This document shows, in pieces, positions 40,295 to 48,967 of a DNA stretch of 64,000 nucleotides. Source of the stretch: Mycobacterium sp. D16Q14. Lineage in GTDB: Bacteria; Actinomycetota; Actinomycetes; Mycobacteriales; Mycobacteriaceae. A program made the translations under genes and the position numbers. The notes under the pieces were generated by a model. It made no database searches and was not told where the DNA came from. It was given only the letters and a program-made list of their open reading frames with translations. Position 1 is the first letter of the stretch, and every line of letters begins with the position of its first letter. The DNA is taken from NCBI GenBank assembly GCA_002013415.1, contig MAEX01000001.1:310001-374000 (forward strand), written 5' to 3'.

Positions 40295-40394
40295 AGACCC
40301 AGCCTAGCGAGCCGACCGCACGCCGGAGCAGCAGATATGGATCTGCACAGAACGTCCACAATTAGGGTCTGGACGGGAAGGGATACTGTGACGC

Positions 40395-41150
40395 ATGCAG
40401 ACCGATGAGGTCCCCGCAAGCGGGACGGACCCCCAGCTTGCACCCGAAGCACAAGGTTCTGAGCATTCCCTACCTATGGCCGCATTCGTCGGCGGTATCG
40501 AGACTCTCCCGATCAAGCCCAAGGCGCGTGGCTGGATCCATTTCTACGCATGTGTCACCGCCGTGGTCGCGGGCATTGTGTTGGTGTCGGTCGCCTGGTC
40601 GGTGCGCTCACTGCAAGCAGGCCTGGCCACCGCCATCTACAGCCTGACGGTGCTGGGCGTCTTCGGGGTCAGCGCCGCCTATCACCGGGTGAACTGGAAA
40701 TCCGAAACCACCCGCACCTGGATGAAGCGGATGGATCATTCGATGATCTTCATCTTCATCGCGGGCAGCTATACCCCGTTCGCGATGCTGGCGATGCCGC
40801 CCGCAGAAGGCAACCTGGTGCTCGCCATCGTATGGGGCGGCGCGCTCGCCGGAGTGATCCTCAAGATGTGTTGGCCGACGGCTCCGCGCTGGGTGGGGGT
40901 GCCGCTGTACCTGCTGCTGGGATGGGTGGCGATCGGCTTCTCGTCGACCCTCCTACACGGCGCCGGAGTGCCGGCACTGGTGCTGCTGATCGTCGGCGGG
41001 GCCTTCTACAGCGTCGGCGCGATTCTGTACGCCGTGAAATGGCCCAACCCGTGGCCGCTGCACTTCGGCCACCACGAGTTCTTCCATGCGGCGACGGTCA
41101 TCGCCGCGACCTGCCACTACATCGCGGTCTGGTTCGCCGTCTTCTCGTAG
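40395..41150 (+). CDS. Hemolysin III / PAQR-family membrane protein
   Basis: 251 residues, about seven membrane helices. PAQR metal-site signature: SAAYHRVNW on the second helix, [16 protein letters not shown] on the third, and [19 protein letters not shown] on the last. Homologues are annotated hemolysin III (TrhA); in bacteria they influence membrane fluidity rather than lysing cells. An N-terminal cytosolic tail of about 45 residues includes a copy of the palindromic repeat (nucleotides 40413-40424) encoding part of it. Confidence 0.92.
   Translation: MQTDEVPASGTDPQLAPEAQGSEHSLPMAAFVGGIETLPIKPKARGWIHFYACVTAVVAGIVLVSVAWSVRSLQAGLATAIYSLTVLGVFGVSAAYHRVNWKSETTRTWMKRMDHSMIFIFIAGSYTPFAMLAMPPAEGNLVLAIVWGGALAGVILKMCWPTAPRWVGVPLYLLLGWVAIGFSSTLLHGAGVPALVLLIVGGAFYSVGAILYAVKWPNPWPLHFGHHEFFHAATVIAATCHYIAVWFAVFS
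40413..40424 (+). repeat. Short palindromic motif CCCGCAAGCGGG, copy 2
   Basis: Second copy of the 12-mer at 16721-16732, with matching flanks on several more bases (GTCCCCGCAAGCGGGACGG). Lies inside the 5' end of the hemolysin III reading frame, where it encodes PASG. Whether it acts as a repeat or is coincidental codon use is unsettled. Confidence 0.4.
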
Positions 41151-41166
41151 CGGCTCCCCGGGAGGG

Positions 41167-41541
41167 TTAGAGCTGCTTGATGTCGTCCTGGGTCCAGAAG
41201 GCCCGCATCGAGCTGATCTTGCCCTCGTCGTTGAAGGTCATCACGTCGATCGGCGCGATGACCATGCCACCGTTCTCGTGCTTGATGGTCAGCTCGAAGT
41301 GGAACGCGGCCTCGTTGTTCGTGGCCCGCACCAACTTCAGCTCGCCATGACGGTCCAGCGGCTCGATGGTGGCGTAGAAGCCCTGGATCGCCTCACGGCC
41401 CTTGAGCACGTCGGCGCCCAGCGGATCTTCGACAGTCGCGTCATCGGCGTACAGGTCGGCGATCTGTGCTGCGGTGCCCGTGGTGAGCAGGTCGCAATAG
41501 CTCTGGACGACGGCGAGAACATCTTCGCGGGTTACGGTCAT
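41167..41541 (-). CDS. Steroid delta-isomerase-like NTF2-fold protein
   Basis: 124 residues with the ketosteroid-isomerase-like pattern: VVQSYCDLLTTG (Tyr position), LYADDATVEDPLG (Asp position), then IKGFYATI-type helix and C-terminal ISSMRAFWTQDD, which carries another Asp. Chain length and the VEDP motif fit KSI/SnoaL family members such as Rv0760c, the last gene of the M. tuberculosis cyp51 cluster, now unlinked here. Catalytic activity is not proven. Convergent with the hemolysin III gene. Confidence 0.78.
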   Translation of the reverse strand: MTVTREDVLAVVQSYCDLLTTGTAAQIADLYADDATVEDPLGADVLKGREAIQGFYATIEPLDRHGELKLVRATNNEAAFHFELTIKHENGGMVIAPIDVMTFNDEGKISSMRAFWTQDDIKQL

Positions 41542-41552
41542 GCTCCCGGACG

Positions 41553-43538
41553 CTACCTACCCAACGCGGCGTCTAATTGTTCGGTCCCGGTCACCGGGAC
41601 ATCGCAGACGGTTCCCCGGCACACGTAGGCGGCGTCGACGTCGCCCACCTGCCCCCTGTCGCGCAACAGCTCGCTCGAATCCTTAACCCCACCAACCACA
41701 ATCGCGCCGCCGGGTGCGGACAGCCGGGCTCTTTGCAACAGTGGCGAGGTCTCGGCGCCGCAGGCCACCGCGACCTGGATCGGACCCCGTACCGCGGCCT
41801 CGGCCACCGCCAGCCAGTGGCCGGCCGATCGTGGTGCGCGCGCCAGCGCCATGGAGGCCGCCGACAGCGAGGCGTGCGCGGCTTCCCGGTAGCGAGCGTC
41901 CTCGAGCAGATAACCGCCGATCAGCAGCGCCTCGGTCACTGAGGACGCCCCGGACGGGGTCGCGCCGTCCAGCGGATCGCTCGGCCTGAGCACCAGTTGC
42001 TCGGCATCGTCGGCGACGTCGAACCAGGCGCCGGGCGATTCCGGATCGGCGAAATGATCGAGCGCTGTATCGAGCAGCTGCGCGGCGGCCTCACGCCAGC
42101 GCCATTCACCGGTCACCTGATAGAGGGACAGCAGGCCCGTCGCGAGCGCGCCGTAGTCCTCGAGCACACCGTCCCCCTCGGACACCTGCCCGCCCAGACT
42201 TGCGCGCCGCAGGCGCCCGTCGCGCAAATGTAGATCCAGCAGCTCGGCGGCGCAACCGGCAGCCGCATCCAATAGATCGTTACGGTCCAGTGCGATCGAG
42301 GCTTCGACGAGCGCGGTGACCGTCAACCCGTTCCATGCGGTGACTGCCTTGTCGTCGCGGCCGGGCTGCACCCGATGCTGCCGCGCCGCCAGCAGCTCCT
42401 CGCGCACACGACGCCACCGGTCCACGTCTGCGTTGCCTTCGGGGTCGCGCAACAGCTGCAGCACCGAGCTCCCGTGCTCGAAGGTTCCCGCCGACGTCAC
42501 CTCGAAAAGCGTTGCGGCCCAGTCGCCGTCTTGCGGACCCAGGACCTCGGCGAGCTGCTCGGGTGTCCACACATATGTGGAGCCTTCGGAGCCGTCGGCG
42601 TCGGCGTCCAGCGACGAGACGAACAAGTCACCGACCCGCAGCTCGCGCAGCAGGAAATCGGCCGTCTCGGAGGCGATTCGCCGCGCCAGTGCATCGCCGG
42701 TGCGGCGAGCCCAATGCGCGTAGACACGCAGCAGGAGTGCGTTGTCGTAGAGCATCTTCTCGAAGTGCGGCACCACCCAGGCCGCGTCCACGCTGTACCG
42801 CGCGAAGCCTCCGGCCAACTGGTCGTAGATGCCGCCGCGTGCCATCGCCGTCGCGGTCCGGGATACCGCCCCGAGCACCGCGGCGTCTCCGGTTCGTTCG
42901 TATCCGCGCAGCAGCGCCTCCAGCAGAGACGAGGGCGGAAACTTGGGCGCCCCACCGAATCCCCCGAAGCGCATATCCTCCGCGGGCAGAATCGCGGCGA
43001 TCGCGGTATCGCACAGCGCGATATCCACCCCGGGTCCGGCGGGCAGGCGTCCGGACATCGCCTGCAGCTGGCCGGTGATGCTCGAGGCCGCCTCTTCCAC
43101 CTCATCTCGGCGCTGATCCCAGGTTTCGCGGACCGCCGAAAGTAACTGCAGAAAACCCTGTTTCGGGTAGTAGGTCCCGGTGTAGAACGGGCGCCCGTCC
43201 GGGGTGAGGAAGCACGTCATGGGCCACCCGCCCTGCCCATTCATCGCGACGGTGGCATTCATGTAGACAGCGTCCAAGTCCGGACGCTCCTCGCGGTCGA
43301 CCTTGATGTTGACGAACCCGGCGTTCATGACGGCGGCGACCTCGTCGTCTTCGAAGGACTCATGGGCCATCACGTGGCACCAATGACAGGCCGCGTACCC
43401 GATCGACAGCAGAATGGGCACATCGCGAGACTGTGCCTCCTGCAACGCCTCTGACGTCCATTGCTGCCAGTGCACCGGGTTGTCGACGTGCTGGCGCAGA
43501 TAAGGACTGGTGGCCTCGCCCAGCCGGTTAACGGTCAT
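41553..43538 (-). CDS. DUF255 thioredoxin-like / glycoside-hydrolase-like protein (YyaL type)
   Basis: 661 residues from ATG 43538. N-terminal thioredoxin-fold domain: SPYLRQHVDNPVHW, then CHWCHVM (CxxC) and KVDREERPDLD (about 45-90). The remainder is an alpha/alpha-barrel-like domain seen in the spermatogenesis-associated protein 20 family. Function unknown; Rv1084 homologue. Overlaps the upstream small membrane-protein gene by 11 bases. Start upstream of the MTVN ATG has only low-complexity sequence. Confidence 0.87.
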   Translation of the reverse strand: MTVNRLGEATSPYLRQHVDNPVHWQQWTSEALQEAQSRDVPILLSIGYAACHWCHVMAHESFEDDEVAAVMNAGFVNIKVDREERPDLDAVYMNATVAMNGQGGWPMTCFLTPDGRPFYTGTYYPKQGFLQLLSAVRETWDQRRDEVEEAASSITGQLQAMSGRLPAGPGVDIALCDTAIAAILPAEDMRFGGFGGAPKFPPSSLLEALLRGYERTGDAAVLGAVSRTATAMARGGIYDQLAGGFARYSVDAAWVVPHFEKMLYDNALLLRVYAHWARRTGDALARRIASETADFLLRELRVGDLFVSSLDADADGSEGSTYVWTPEQLAEVLGPQDGDWAATLFEVTSAGTFEHGSSVLQLLRDPEGNADVDRWRRVREELLAARQHRVQPGRDDKAVTAWNGLTVTALVEASIALDRNDLLDAAAGCAAELLDLHLRDGRLRRASLGGQVSEGDGVLEDYGALATGLLSLYQVTGEWRWREAAAQLLDTALDHFADPESPGAWFDVADDAEQLVLRPSDPLDGATPSGASSVTEALLIGGYLLEDARYREAAHASLSAASMALARAPRSAGHWLAVAEAAVRGPIQVAVACGAETSPLLQRARLSAPGGAIVVGGVKDSSELLRDRGQVGDVDAAYVCRGTVCDVPVTGTEQLDAALGR

Positions 43539-43818
43539 CGCCCCGCTGATCGGTGGAACCCGAAGGCGTCTCGGGTTCCTCGGCGGAGGTTCCGACCGTG
43601 CCATCGTCGACGGCCTGATCTGGCTCGGGGTGTTCGGGGTCGAATGTCTCCGGCAATTTACGCAGATGCGCATTCATCGACCGAACCAGGAAGAAGGTGC
43701 CCACCAGCAGCAGGACCACCACCGTCAAACCGAACGGGCCGGCCTTACCGAAATCGGGTCCGACATTGGTCGGGCTCTTCTCGTCGGCGAGTACCAGCAC
43801 GGCGTCCATCAACATCAT
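43528..43818 (-). CDS. Small single-pass membrane protein (Rv1083-like)
   Basis: 96 residues: one membrane helix (about 27-46, [17 protein letters not shown]) and an acidic, Glu/Pro/Asp-rich cytoplasmic tail ([12 protein letters not shown]). No catalytic feature. The ATGA start overlaps the mca stop and the end overlaps the DUF255 gene, so it is co-translated between them; the same order occurs in Rv1082-Rv1084. Function unknown. Confidence 0.8.
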   Translation of the reverse strand: MMLMDAVLVLADEKSPTNVGPDFGKAGPFGLTVVVLLLVGTFFLVRSMNAHLRKLPETFDPEHPEPDQAVDDGTVGTSAEEPETPSGSTDQRGDDR

Positions 43819-44684
43819 TTGGCTTCAACTCCTGCGAACAAGTCGTCCTCTGGGGTGCCCGTCGGCACGCGTGACTTCGCGAGCTCGAAGTCCTCGGTGG
43901 GCCACAGCCGTCGCTCGAACTCGCGCGGGACTGCGAAAAAACTACTGTCCGGGGGAATTTGAGACGCATGCGCACGCAGCGCGGCATCCCTGGCATCGAA
44001 AAAGTCGGCGCAGGGCACGCGGGTGGTCACCCGGCGATCAAAGGTGTCGTCATCGGCGGGCCAGCGCTCAAGCCATTCGTCGAACGGGCCCTTGTATCCA
44101 TGCTTCTTGCACTCATCGTTCAGCAACTGCATACGCGCGCGCATGAATCCATGGTTGTAGTAGATCTTGCTGACGGTCCACGGCTCACCTGCCTCGGGGA
44201 ACTGCTCCGGGTCTGCCGCGGCCTCGAAGGCAGCCATCGACACCTCGTGGCACCGAATGTGATCCGGATGCGGATAGCCGCCGTTCTCGTCGTAGGTCGT
44301 CATGACATGAGGCCGGAATTCCCGGATCACCGCGACCAACTTGGCGATCGGCTCTTCGATGGGCACCAAGGCAAAAGAATCGCTCGGCAGCGGCGGCAGC
44401 GGGTCGCCCTGCGGAAGCCCCGAGTCCACATAGCCGAGCCATCGGTGTTGCACGCCCAGCTCGGCCGCGGCCTTGGCCATCTCTTCGCGACGGATGGTCC
44501 CGATGTTCGCGGCGACCTCGGGGCGGTCCATCGCCGGGTTGAGGATGTCACCGCGCTCCCCGCCCGTCAGGGTCACCACGATGACGTCGTTGCCCTCGGC
44601 GGCGTACCGCGCCGTGGTGGCGGCACCCTTGCTGGCCTCGTCATCGGGGTGGGCGTGCACCGCCATCAATCGCCATCCGGTCAC
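43815..44684 (-). CDS. mca: Mycothiol S-conjugate amidase
   Basis: 289-residue zinc amidase that cleaves mycothiol-electrophile adducts to a mercapturic acid and glucosaminyl-inositol; detoxification in actinobacteria. LmbE/PIG-L fold motifs AHPDDE (H12, D14 and D15 positions near the N-terminus) and [11 protein letters not shown] (metal His near 145) are visible, plus [12 protein letters not shown] start at 44684. The Glu-rich middle ([19 protein letters not shown]) and the longer C-terminus distinguish Mca from MshB. Confidence 0.93.
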   Translation of the reverse strand: MTGWRLMAVHAHPDDEASKGAATTARYAAEGNDVIVVTLTGGERGDILNPAMDRPEVAANIGTIRREEMAKAAAELGVQHRWLGYVDSGLPQGDPLPPLPSDSFALVPIEEPIAKLVAVIREFRPHVMTTYDENGGYPHPDHIRCHEVSMAAFEAAADPEQFPEAGEPWTVSKIYYNHGFMRARMQLLNDECKKHGYKGPFDEWLERWPADDDTFDRRVTTRVPCADFFDARDAALRAHASQIPPDSSFFAVPREFERRLWPTEDFELAKSRVPTGTPEDDLFAGVEAK

Positions 44685-44770
44685 CCGCGCGCCCGCCTCT
44701 TTCTGTCAGCCGTCACTGCTCTCGCGCCCCCATCGTTTCATCCCGGGTATACACGTCATACCGTTGACCC

Positions 44771-45190
44771 GTGCAGCGACCAGAGGACCGTTACGGGACC
44801 AAGCCCGCCAAGCCCCGCCGCGGCCGCTGGATTGCGATGGGGCTGACTGCGTTGGTCATCGTGGCCGGGGTCGGGATCGCCGCGATCGGATATGCCCGGT
44901 TGGGCCCTGGAGATGTCAAGGGCGAACTTTCCGCGTACAAACTCGTGGACTCTTCGACGGTTTCGGTCACCGCCTCGGTGGAACGGAAAGACCCGTCAAA
45001 GCCGGCGGTCTGCATCCTGCGGGCGCGTTCAATCGACGGCAGCGAGACCGGACGGCGCGAGGTGCTGGTGCCAGCGTCCTCACAGCGATCCGTGCCGGTC
45101 ACAGCCCTGGTGAAGTCGACTCGACCGCCGGTGACCGGGGACGTTTACGGCTGCAGCCTGGCAGTTCCGCCGTATCTGATCGCGTCCTAA
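44771..45190 (+). CDS. DUF4307 single-pass membrane protein (Rv1081c-like)
   Basis: 139 residues: basic cytoplasmic N-terminus (KPAKPRRGRW), one membrane helix (about 21-42, IAMGLTALVIVAGVGIAAIGY) and an extracytoplasmic beta-rich domain with CILRARSIDGSETGRREVLV and YGCSLAVPPYLI (two Cys, possibly a disulfide). GTG start. Function unknown; the gene is conserved next to mca and greA in mycobacteria. Confidence 0.85.
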   Translation: MQRPEDRYGTKPAKPRRGRWIAMGLTALVIVAGVGIAAIGYARLGPGDVKGELSAYKLVDSSTVSVTASVERKDPSKPAVCILRARSIDGSETGRREVLVPASSQRSVPVTALVKSTRPPVTGDVYGCSLAVPPYLIAS

Positions 45191-45205
45191 CCCCAATTTC
45201 CTGAG

Positions 45206-45232
45206 CCCCGGTGCCATGGGACTGCACCGGGG
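45206..45232. terminator. Hairpin terminator after the DUF4307 gene
   Basis: Arms CCCCGGTGC (45206-45214) and GCACCGGGG (45224-45232) with a nine-base loop, 16 bases past the DUF4307 stop and upstream of the greA promoter. No U-tract. Confidence 0.7.
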
Positions 45233-45288
45233 GCCGCCAGAGAGACGTCGGCAACGTTCACATCGGGCAAACCTCGCCCAAAAATAGG

Positions 45289-45316
45289 CTGAACATCACA
45301 GCGACAGTGGTATGCT
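45289..45316 (+). promoter_or_regulatory. Predicted greA promoter
   Basis: Extended -10 TGG-TATGCT (hexamer 45311-45316), with a weak -35 CTGAAC (45289-45294) 16 bases upstream. Transcription should start near 45322-45324, immediately at the first leader hairpin, about 133 bases before the greA start. Confidence 0.6.
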
Positions 45317-45322
45317 GGGCGG

Positions 45323-45384
45323 ATACACGGATCCCTGCTGGGACCGTGTATTGCTGCATTCTGGAGAGTGAATCCCGCAGCAAT
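45323..45384 (+). other. Structured greA 5' leader with two adjoining hairpins
   Basis: Hairpin 1: ATACACGG (45323-45330) pairs with CCGTGTAT (45344-45351), and the interior TCCC-TGCT-GGGA also pairs, leaving a single unpaired A. Hairpin 2: ATTGCTGC (45350-45357) pairs with GCAGCAAT (45377-45384), interior ATTC/GAAT pairing as well. The last two bases of stem 1 are also the first two of stem 2, so the two compete at one junction. About 70 bases remain before the greA start. No known riboswitch class is recognised. Confidence 0.7.
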
Positions 45385-45455
45385 GCACCCGCCCCGGCAC
45401 CCGATAGAGGAGCGCCAGTGGACGTTGCTGGCCTGAGACAAGGAGTACCTGCACC

Positions 45456-45950
45456 ATGACCGACACCCAGGTGACCTGGCTGACCCAGGAGTCACATGAT
45501 CGGCTCAAGGCGGAACTCGACCAACTGATCGCCAACCGCCCCGTCATCGCCGCAGAGATCAACGAGCGCCGCGAAGAGGGAGACCTGCGCGAGAACGGCG
45601 GCTACCACGCCGCTCGCGAAGAGCAGGGTCAGCAGGAGGCGCGCATTCGTCAGCTACAAGAGCTCCTCAACAACGCCAAGGTGGGTGAGGTCCCGACACA
45701 GTCCGGTGTCGCACTGCCCGGTTCGGTCGTCAAGGTGTACTACGACGGCGACAAGGACGACACTGAGACCTTCCTCATCGCCACCCGCCAGGAGGGCGTC
45801 AAGGACGGCAAGCTCGAGGTGTACTCCCCCAGCTCACCGCTGGGTGGCGCGCTCATCGACGCCAAGGTCGGCGAGACTCGCAGCTACACCGTGCCGAACG
45901 GCGCCGAGGTCAAGGTGACTCTCGTCAGCGCCGAGCCGTACCACGACTGA
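45456..45950 (+). CDS. greA: Transcription elongation factor GreA
   Basis: 164 residues. The N-terminal coiled coil (about 7-78, with [41 protein letters not shown]) carries the conserved acidic tip residues (REEGDLREN, the DxxE-type catalytic tip), inserted into the RNA polymerase secondary channel to stimulate transcript cleavage. The C-terminal FKBP-like domain follows ([28 protein letters not shown]). Strong ribosome site AAGGAG eleven bases before the ATG. Own promoter and long structured leader upstream; convergent with the DUF559-like gene. Confidence 0.96.
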   Translation: MTDTQVTWLTQESHDRLKAELDQLIANRPVIAAEINERREEGDLRENGGYHAAREEQGQQEARIRQLQELLNNAKVGEVPTQSGVALPGSVVKVYYDGDKDDTETFLIATRQEGVKDGKLEVYSPSSPLGGALIDAKVGETRSYTVPNGAEVKVTLVSAEPYHD

Positions 45951-45976
45951 TTCCTTCACGAGTTCGTCGACTGAGA

Positions 45977-46022
45977 GCGAGCCTCACGCGGAAATCTGAC
46001 CCGAAATCCGCGTGAGGCTCGC
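45977..46022. terminator. Inverted repeat between convergent greA and the DUF559-like gene
   Basis: Perfect 16-base arms GCGAGCCTCACGCGGA (45977-45992) and complement (46007-46022), 14-base loop. The stop of the leftward gene lies inside the left arm. Likely bidirectional terminator. The arm sequence GCGAGCCTCACG(C/T)GGAAA recurs at 46943-46959. Confidence 0.75.
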
Positions 46023-46892
46023 CCTCGTTGTGGGCTTGCCGGCATTTCTGAGCGCCTCATCAACGCGTGCGACCACAGTGCCGGCCCGGTGACGAAGCAT
46101 CTCGGCACTTACCCGCACGATTGCCCAACCCTCGGCCGTCAACTCCGAGGCCCGATCGATGTCACGAGATCGTTGGCGGGAATCCAACCAATGTTGAGCT
46201 CCATCGAATTCGACACCGACCTTCAGGTCCTCCCACCCCATGTCGATACGAGCGATGAAATCGCCGTAGCGGTTGAACACCCGCATCTGCGTCCGCGGCG
46301 GCGGAAACCCCGATTTCACCAACAGAAGCCGGGTTCTAGTCTCCTGCGGCGATTCGGAACCTCCGTCGACCAATGCCAACGTGCTCTTCAGCGGAGTCAG
46401 GCCGCGGGCCCCTTTGTGCATCTTCATGACGTCGTCGACCTGCGCAGTTACCAAACCAGTCGCCGCCATGAGGGCATCTATCCGCTCGACGGCTGCCGCC
46501 TGCGGCAACCACCTACCCACATCGAAGGCGGTGCGCGCGGGACTCGTGACGGCGAGACCCTCGACACGATCAACCTCGTTATCCATCAACATATCCCGAT
46601 GGATCCGTAAGCCGCTCGCGGTCTTGTGGTGACGATGGATCAGGTCGACTGTGACACCGGCGTCGACCCATTTGGCGCCATGAACGGCCGAGGCCGCCAC
46701 CCCAGCGATCACGCCGCCGCGCTCGGTCCATAACCACGCCGCGTGTGCGCGCTGTGTCGCGCTCACCTCCGCATCACGCGGAACGTAGATGCCCGGATAC
46801 AGCTGCCGGTATCGGGTGCGCATGTGGTGCTCGGTCATTGCTCCGGTGGAAAGCACCTCTCTGGACCGGAACGGCCACGGAATCTCCCCCAT
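45984..46892 (-). CDS. AbiEi-like / DUF559-domain protein
   Basis: 302 residues from ATG 46892; ATGs at 46904 and 46922 also precede the domain. The N-terminal half resembles AbiEi-type antitoxin regions (YPGIYVPRDAEVSATQRAHAAWLW, AVHGAKWVDAGVTVDLIH). The C-terminal half (about 200-302) has a DUF559/Vsr-like nuclease-type core: DMGWEDLKVGVEFDGAQHWL and RDIDRASELTAEGWAIVRV, matching the D, E-x-D/Q layout of PD-(D/E)XK folds. No partner toxin gene is adjacent. Family common in actinobacteria; function unproven. It interrupts the greA-ilvA interval between two related inverted repeats. Confidence 0.75.
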   Translation of the reverse strand: MGEIPWPFRSREVLSTGAMTEHHMRTRYRQLYPGIYVPRDAEVSATQRAHAAWLWTERGGVIAGVAASAVHGAKWVDAGVTVDLIHRHHKTASGLRIHRDMLMDNEVDRVEGLAVTSPARTAFDVGRWLPQAAAVERIDALMAATGLVTAQVDDVMKMHKGARGLTPLKSTLALVDGGSESPQETRTRLLLVKSGFPPPRTQMRVFNRYGDFIARIDMGWEDLKVGVEFDGAQHWLDSRQRSRDIDRASELTAEGWAIVRVSAEMLRHRAGTVVARVDEALRNAGKPTTRASLTRISGQISA

Positions 46893-46937
46893 GGCCCGCA
46901 GCATCGCACCGACGACCGACAAGCCCGTCCGCCCGAT

Positions 46938-46993
46938 CGAGTGCGAGCCTCACGTGGAAAACCAGGCCGAAAACCGCGCCTGGCTCGCACTCG
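46938..46993. terminator. Inverted repeat after ilvA, related to that at 45977
   Basis: Arms CGAGTGCGAGCC (46938-46949) and GGCTCGCACTCG (46982-46993), loop of 32 bases containing AAAACC twice. Located between the ilvA stop and the start of the DUF559-like gene, both leftward. It shares the GCGAGCCTCACG(C/T)GGAAA word with the repeat at 45977. Confidence 0.6.
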
Positions 46994-47006
46994 TTCGTAT
47001 GGGGGT

Positions 47007-48263
47007 CTACCGCTCTTCCTGAACCGTCAGGCCGGCCGCGACGATTGCGTCGAGGACGGCCTGACGGTGTTCTGGCCCCCGTGTTTCGACGGTCGCCAGC
47101 ACATCCACCTCACCGAGACGCAGACGCTCGCTGTTACGCCAGTGAGTGACGTCAACGACGCTGGCACCTGATGCCCGAAAGACGTCGAGGAGACCCGAGA
47201 GACCACCCGGTGCGTCCGCGATGGTCACCCGCACCGTCAGATAGCGTCCGGCGGCCCGCAGACCATGAGTGATGACATGGGTGAGCAACAGCGGGTCGAT
47301 GTTTCCGCCCGAGAGCACCGCACACACCGGGCCGCTGAGACGGAGTTCCTCGGCGGACAGCGTGAGCAGCGCGGCCACCGCGGCCGCACCGGCAGGTTCC
47401 ACCACCAACTTGGCCCGCTCCAGGCACAGCAGCAGCCCGCGCGACAGCGCCTCCTCACTGACCGTGACCACGTCGTCGACCAGGGCGGCCACATGCTCGA
47501 ACGGCACAGCTCCCGGCTTACCGACCGCGATGCCGTCTGCCATGGTGCCCATCGATTGCAGTGCCACCGGATGCCCGGCTTGCAGCGATAGCGGCCAGGC
47601 AGCAGCACCCGCGGCCTGCACCGCGACGATCCGCACCTCGGGTCGCGCCGCCTTGACCACCGCGGCGATACCCGCGACAAGCCCGCCACCGCCCGCGGGC
47701 ACCACGATGGTGCCGACATCGGGAAGCTGCTCCAGAATCTCCAGCCCGACGGTGGCCTGCCCGGCCACGACGTCCCGATGGTCGAAGGGATGGATGAGTA
47801 CCGCGCCGGTCTCCGCCGCGAACTCCGTCGCGGCCAACAGCGCATCATCGATGGTGGTGCCGGTGAGGTGCACGGTCGCGCCGTACGCGCGGGTCGCGAC
47901 GATCTTGGGCAGCGCGGCCCCTACCGGCATGAACACTGTCGACTGGATGCCCAGCGTGGTTGCCGCCCAGGCCACGCCCTGGGCGTGATTACCCGCGCTG
48001 GCGGCCACCACCCCGTTCACCCGTTGGTCATCGGGCAGCAGACTGATCCGGTTGTAGGCGCCGCGCGGTTTGAAAGATCCTGTGCGTTGCAAGTTTTCGC
48101 ATTTGAGACGCACCTCGTGCCCGCAGCGCTCACTGAGCGCGCGGAAGGCCACCACCGGTGTGCGCCGCATCACAGGAGCAAGCCGCTCGGCCACCTCCTG
48201 GATCTCCTGGACCGTCACCAACCCTGTTGCTCCCGCTGCCTGGATGCCCATGCCAGGCATCAT
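47007..48263 (-). CDS. ilvA: Threonine ammonia-lyase (threonine dehydratase)
   Basis: 418 residues. PLP lysine in TGSFKPRGAYNR (about 61-72), SAGNHAQGVA, and the phosphate-binding VPAGGGGLVAGIA. A C-terminal ACT domain (about 330-418) begins RYLTVRVTIADAPGGLSGLL, fitting the catabolic-like or ACT-type IlvA with one regulatory domain rather than the long biosynthetic form. Produces 2-oxobutyrate for isoleucine synthesis or degradation. The ATG at 48263 begins MMPGMGIQ; later Met residues could also start. Divergent from the GPP34-like gene. Confidence 0.92.
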   Translation of the reverse strand: MMPGMGIQAAGATGLVTVQEIQEVAERLAPVMRRTPVVAFRALSERCGHEVRLKCENLQRTGSFKPRGAYNRISLLPDDQRVNGVVAASAGNHAQGVAWAATTLGIQSTVFMPVGAALPKIVATRAYGATVHLTGTTIDDALLAATEFAAETGAVLIHPFDHRDVVAGQATVGLEILEQLPDVGTIVVPAGGGGLVAGIAAVVKAARPEVRIVAVQAAGAAAWPLSLQAGHPVALQSMGTMADGIAVGKPGAVPFEHVAALVDDVVTVSEEALSRGLLLCLERAKLVVEPAGAAAVAALLTLSAEELRLSGPVCAVLSGGNIDPLLLTHVITHGLRAAGRYLTVRVTIADAPGGLSGLLDVFRASGASVVDVTHWRNSERLRLGEVDVLATVETRGPEHRQAVLDAIVAAGLTVQEER

Positions 48264-48292
48264 GTCACCAGTTCTGCCGCTATTGTCCCCTC

Positions 48293-48964
48293 ATGCCACA
48301 GATTGCGGAGGACCTCCTGCTTCTGTTGCTGAACAATGCCTCCGGACGGCCCCTTCTGGACAAGGATCGGCGCACACAAGCCCTTGCCGCCGCGATCATC
48401 CTGGATCTTGCTCTGGCGCAACGCGTCCGACCGGCCACGCAGGGCGAACCGGCGAAGGCCGGAAATCTGCTGGTGCTGCAGGCGCCGGATATCGGGGATC
48501 CGGTGCTGGACCGGGCGGTGCACCGGCTGCGACGACGACCGATGAGCCCGGTTGAGGCTATCGCCAAGGTTGGCCGCGGCGTGAACTCCCAGCTGCTGCA
48601 TAGGCTGGAGATCACCGGGGACATCCACACGGTCCGCATGGGCAGCCGGCTCTTGCCGGAGAAGTACTGGCCGGTGACCAACAACGAGCGTGCGAACGCG
48701 GTGCGTCAGGGCGTCACCGATGTGTTGTTCCACTACGCCCCGCCCGCTCCCAGCACTGCCGCCATCATCGCAGTGCTGCACGGGGTCAACGGATTCGACG
48801 CGATCTTGAGTCTCGACCCCGTCGGCAAGCAGCAGGTGTCCCGATCGTCGCAGACAATCGCCGACGGCGGATGGTCGGCTCAGATCCGCGACAATCGCGG
48901 CTCTGCGGTCAATCTCGCGGTGACGGCCGCGGTGATCTCGGCGGCCCTGCATTCGATGAACTAG
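48293..48964 (+). CDS. GOLPH3/VPS74 (GPP34)-family protein
   Basis: 223 residues from ATG 48293. The all-helical GPP34 fold is indicated by IAEDLLLLLLNNASGRPLL, LAAAIILDLALAQRV, GDPVLDRAVHRL and a hairpin-like SRLLPEKYWPV element that in eukaryotic GOLPH3 contributes to membrane tethering and phosphatidylinositol-4-phosphate binding. Many actinobacteria carry such proteins; their role is unknown and lipid binding here is inferred. Ends three bases before the convergent metB stop. Confidence 0.83.
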   Translation: MPQIAEDLLLLLLNNASGRPLLDKDRRTQALAAAIILDLALAQRVRPATQGEPAKAGNLLVLQAPDIGDPVLDRAVHRLRRRPMSPVEAIAKVGRGVNSQLLHRLEITGDIHTVRMGSRLLPEKYWPVTNNERANAVRQGVTDVLFHYAPPAPSTAAIIAVLHGVNGFDAILSLDPVGKQQVSRSSQTIADGGWSAQIRDNRGSAVNLAVTAAVISAALHSMN

Positions 48965-48967
48965 CGG

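Noticed and set aside
41167..41541. Assigning the KSI-like protein a proven steroid isomerase role
   Set aside because: The fold and the Tyr/Asp positions are suggestive only; many NTF2-like proteins share them without isomerase activity.
46743..47171. 142-codon frame crossing the DUF559-like gene start and the ilvA end
   Set aside because: It overlaps two supported genes on the other strand and has no ribosome site or family likeness.
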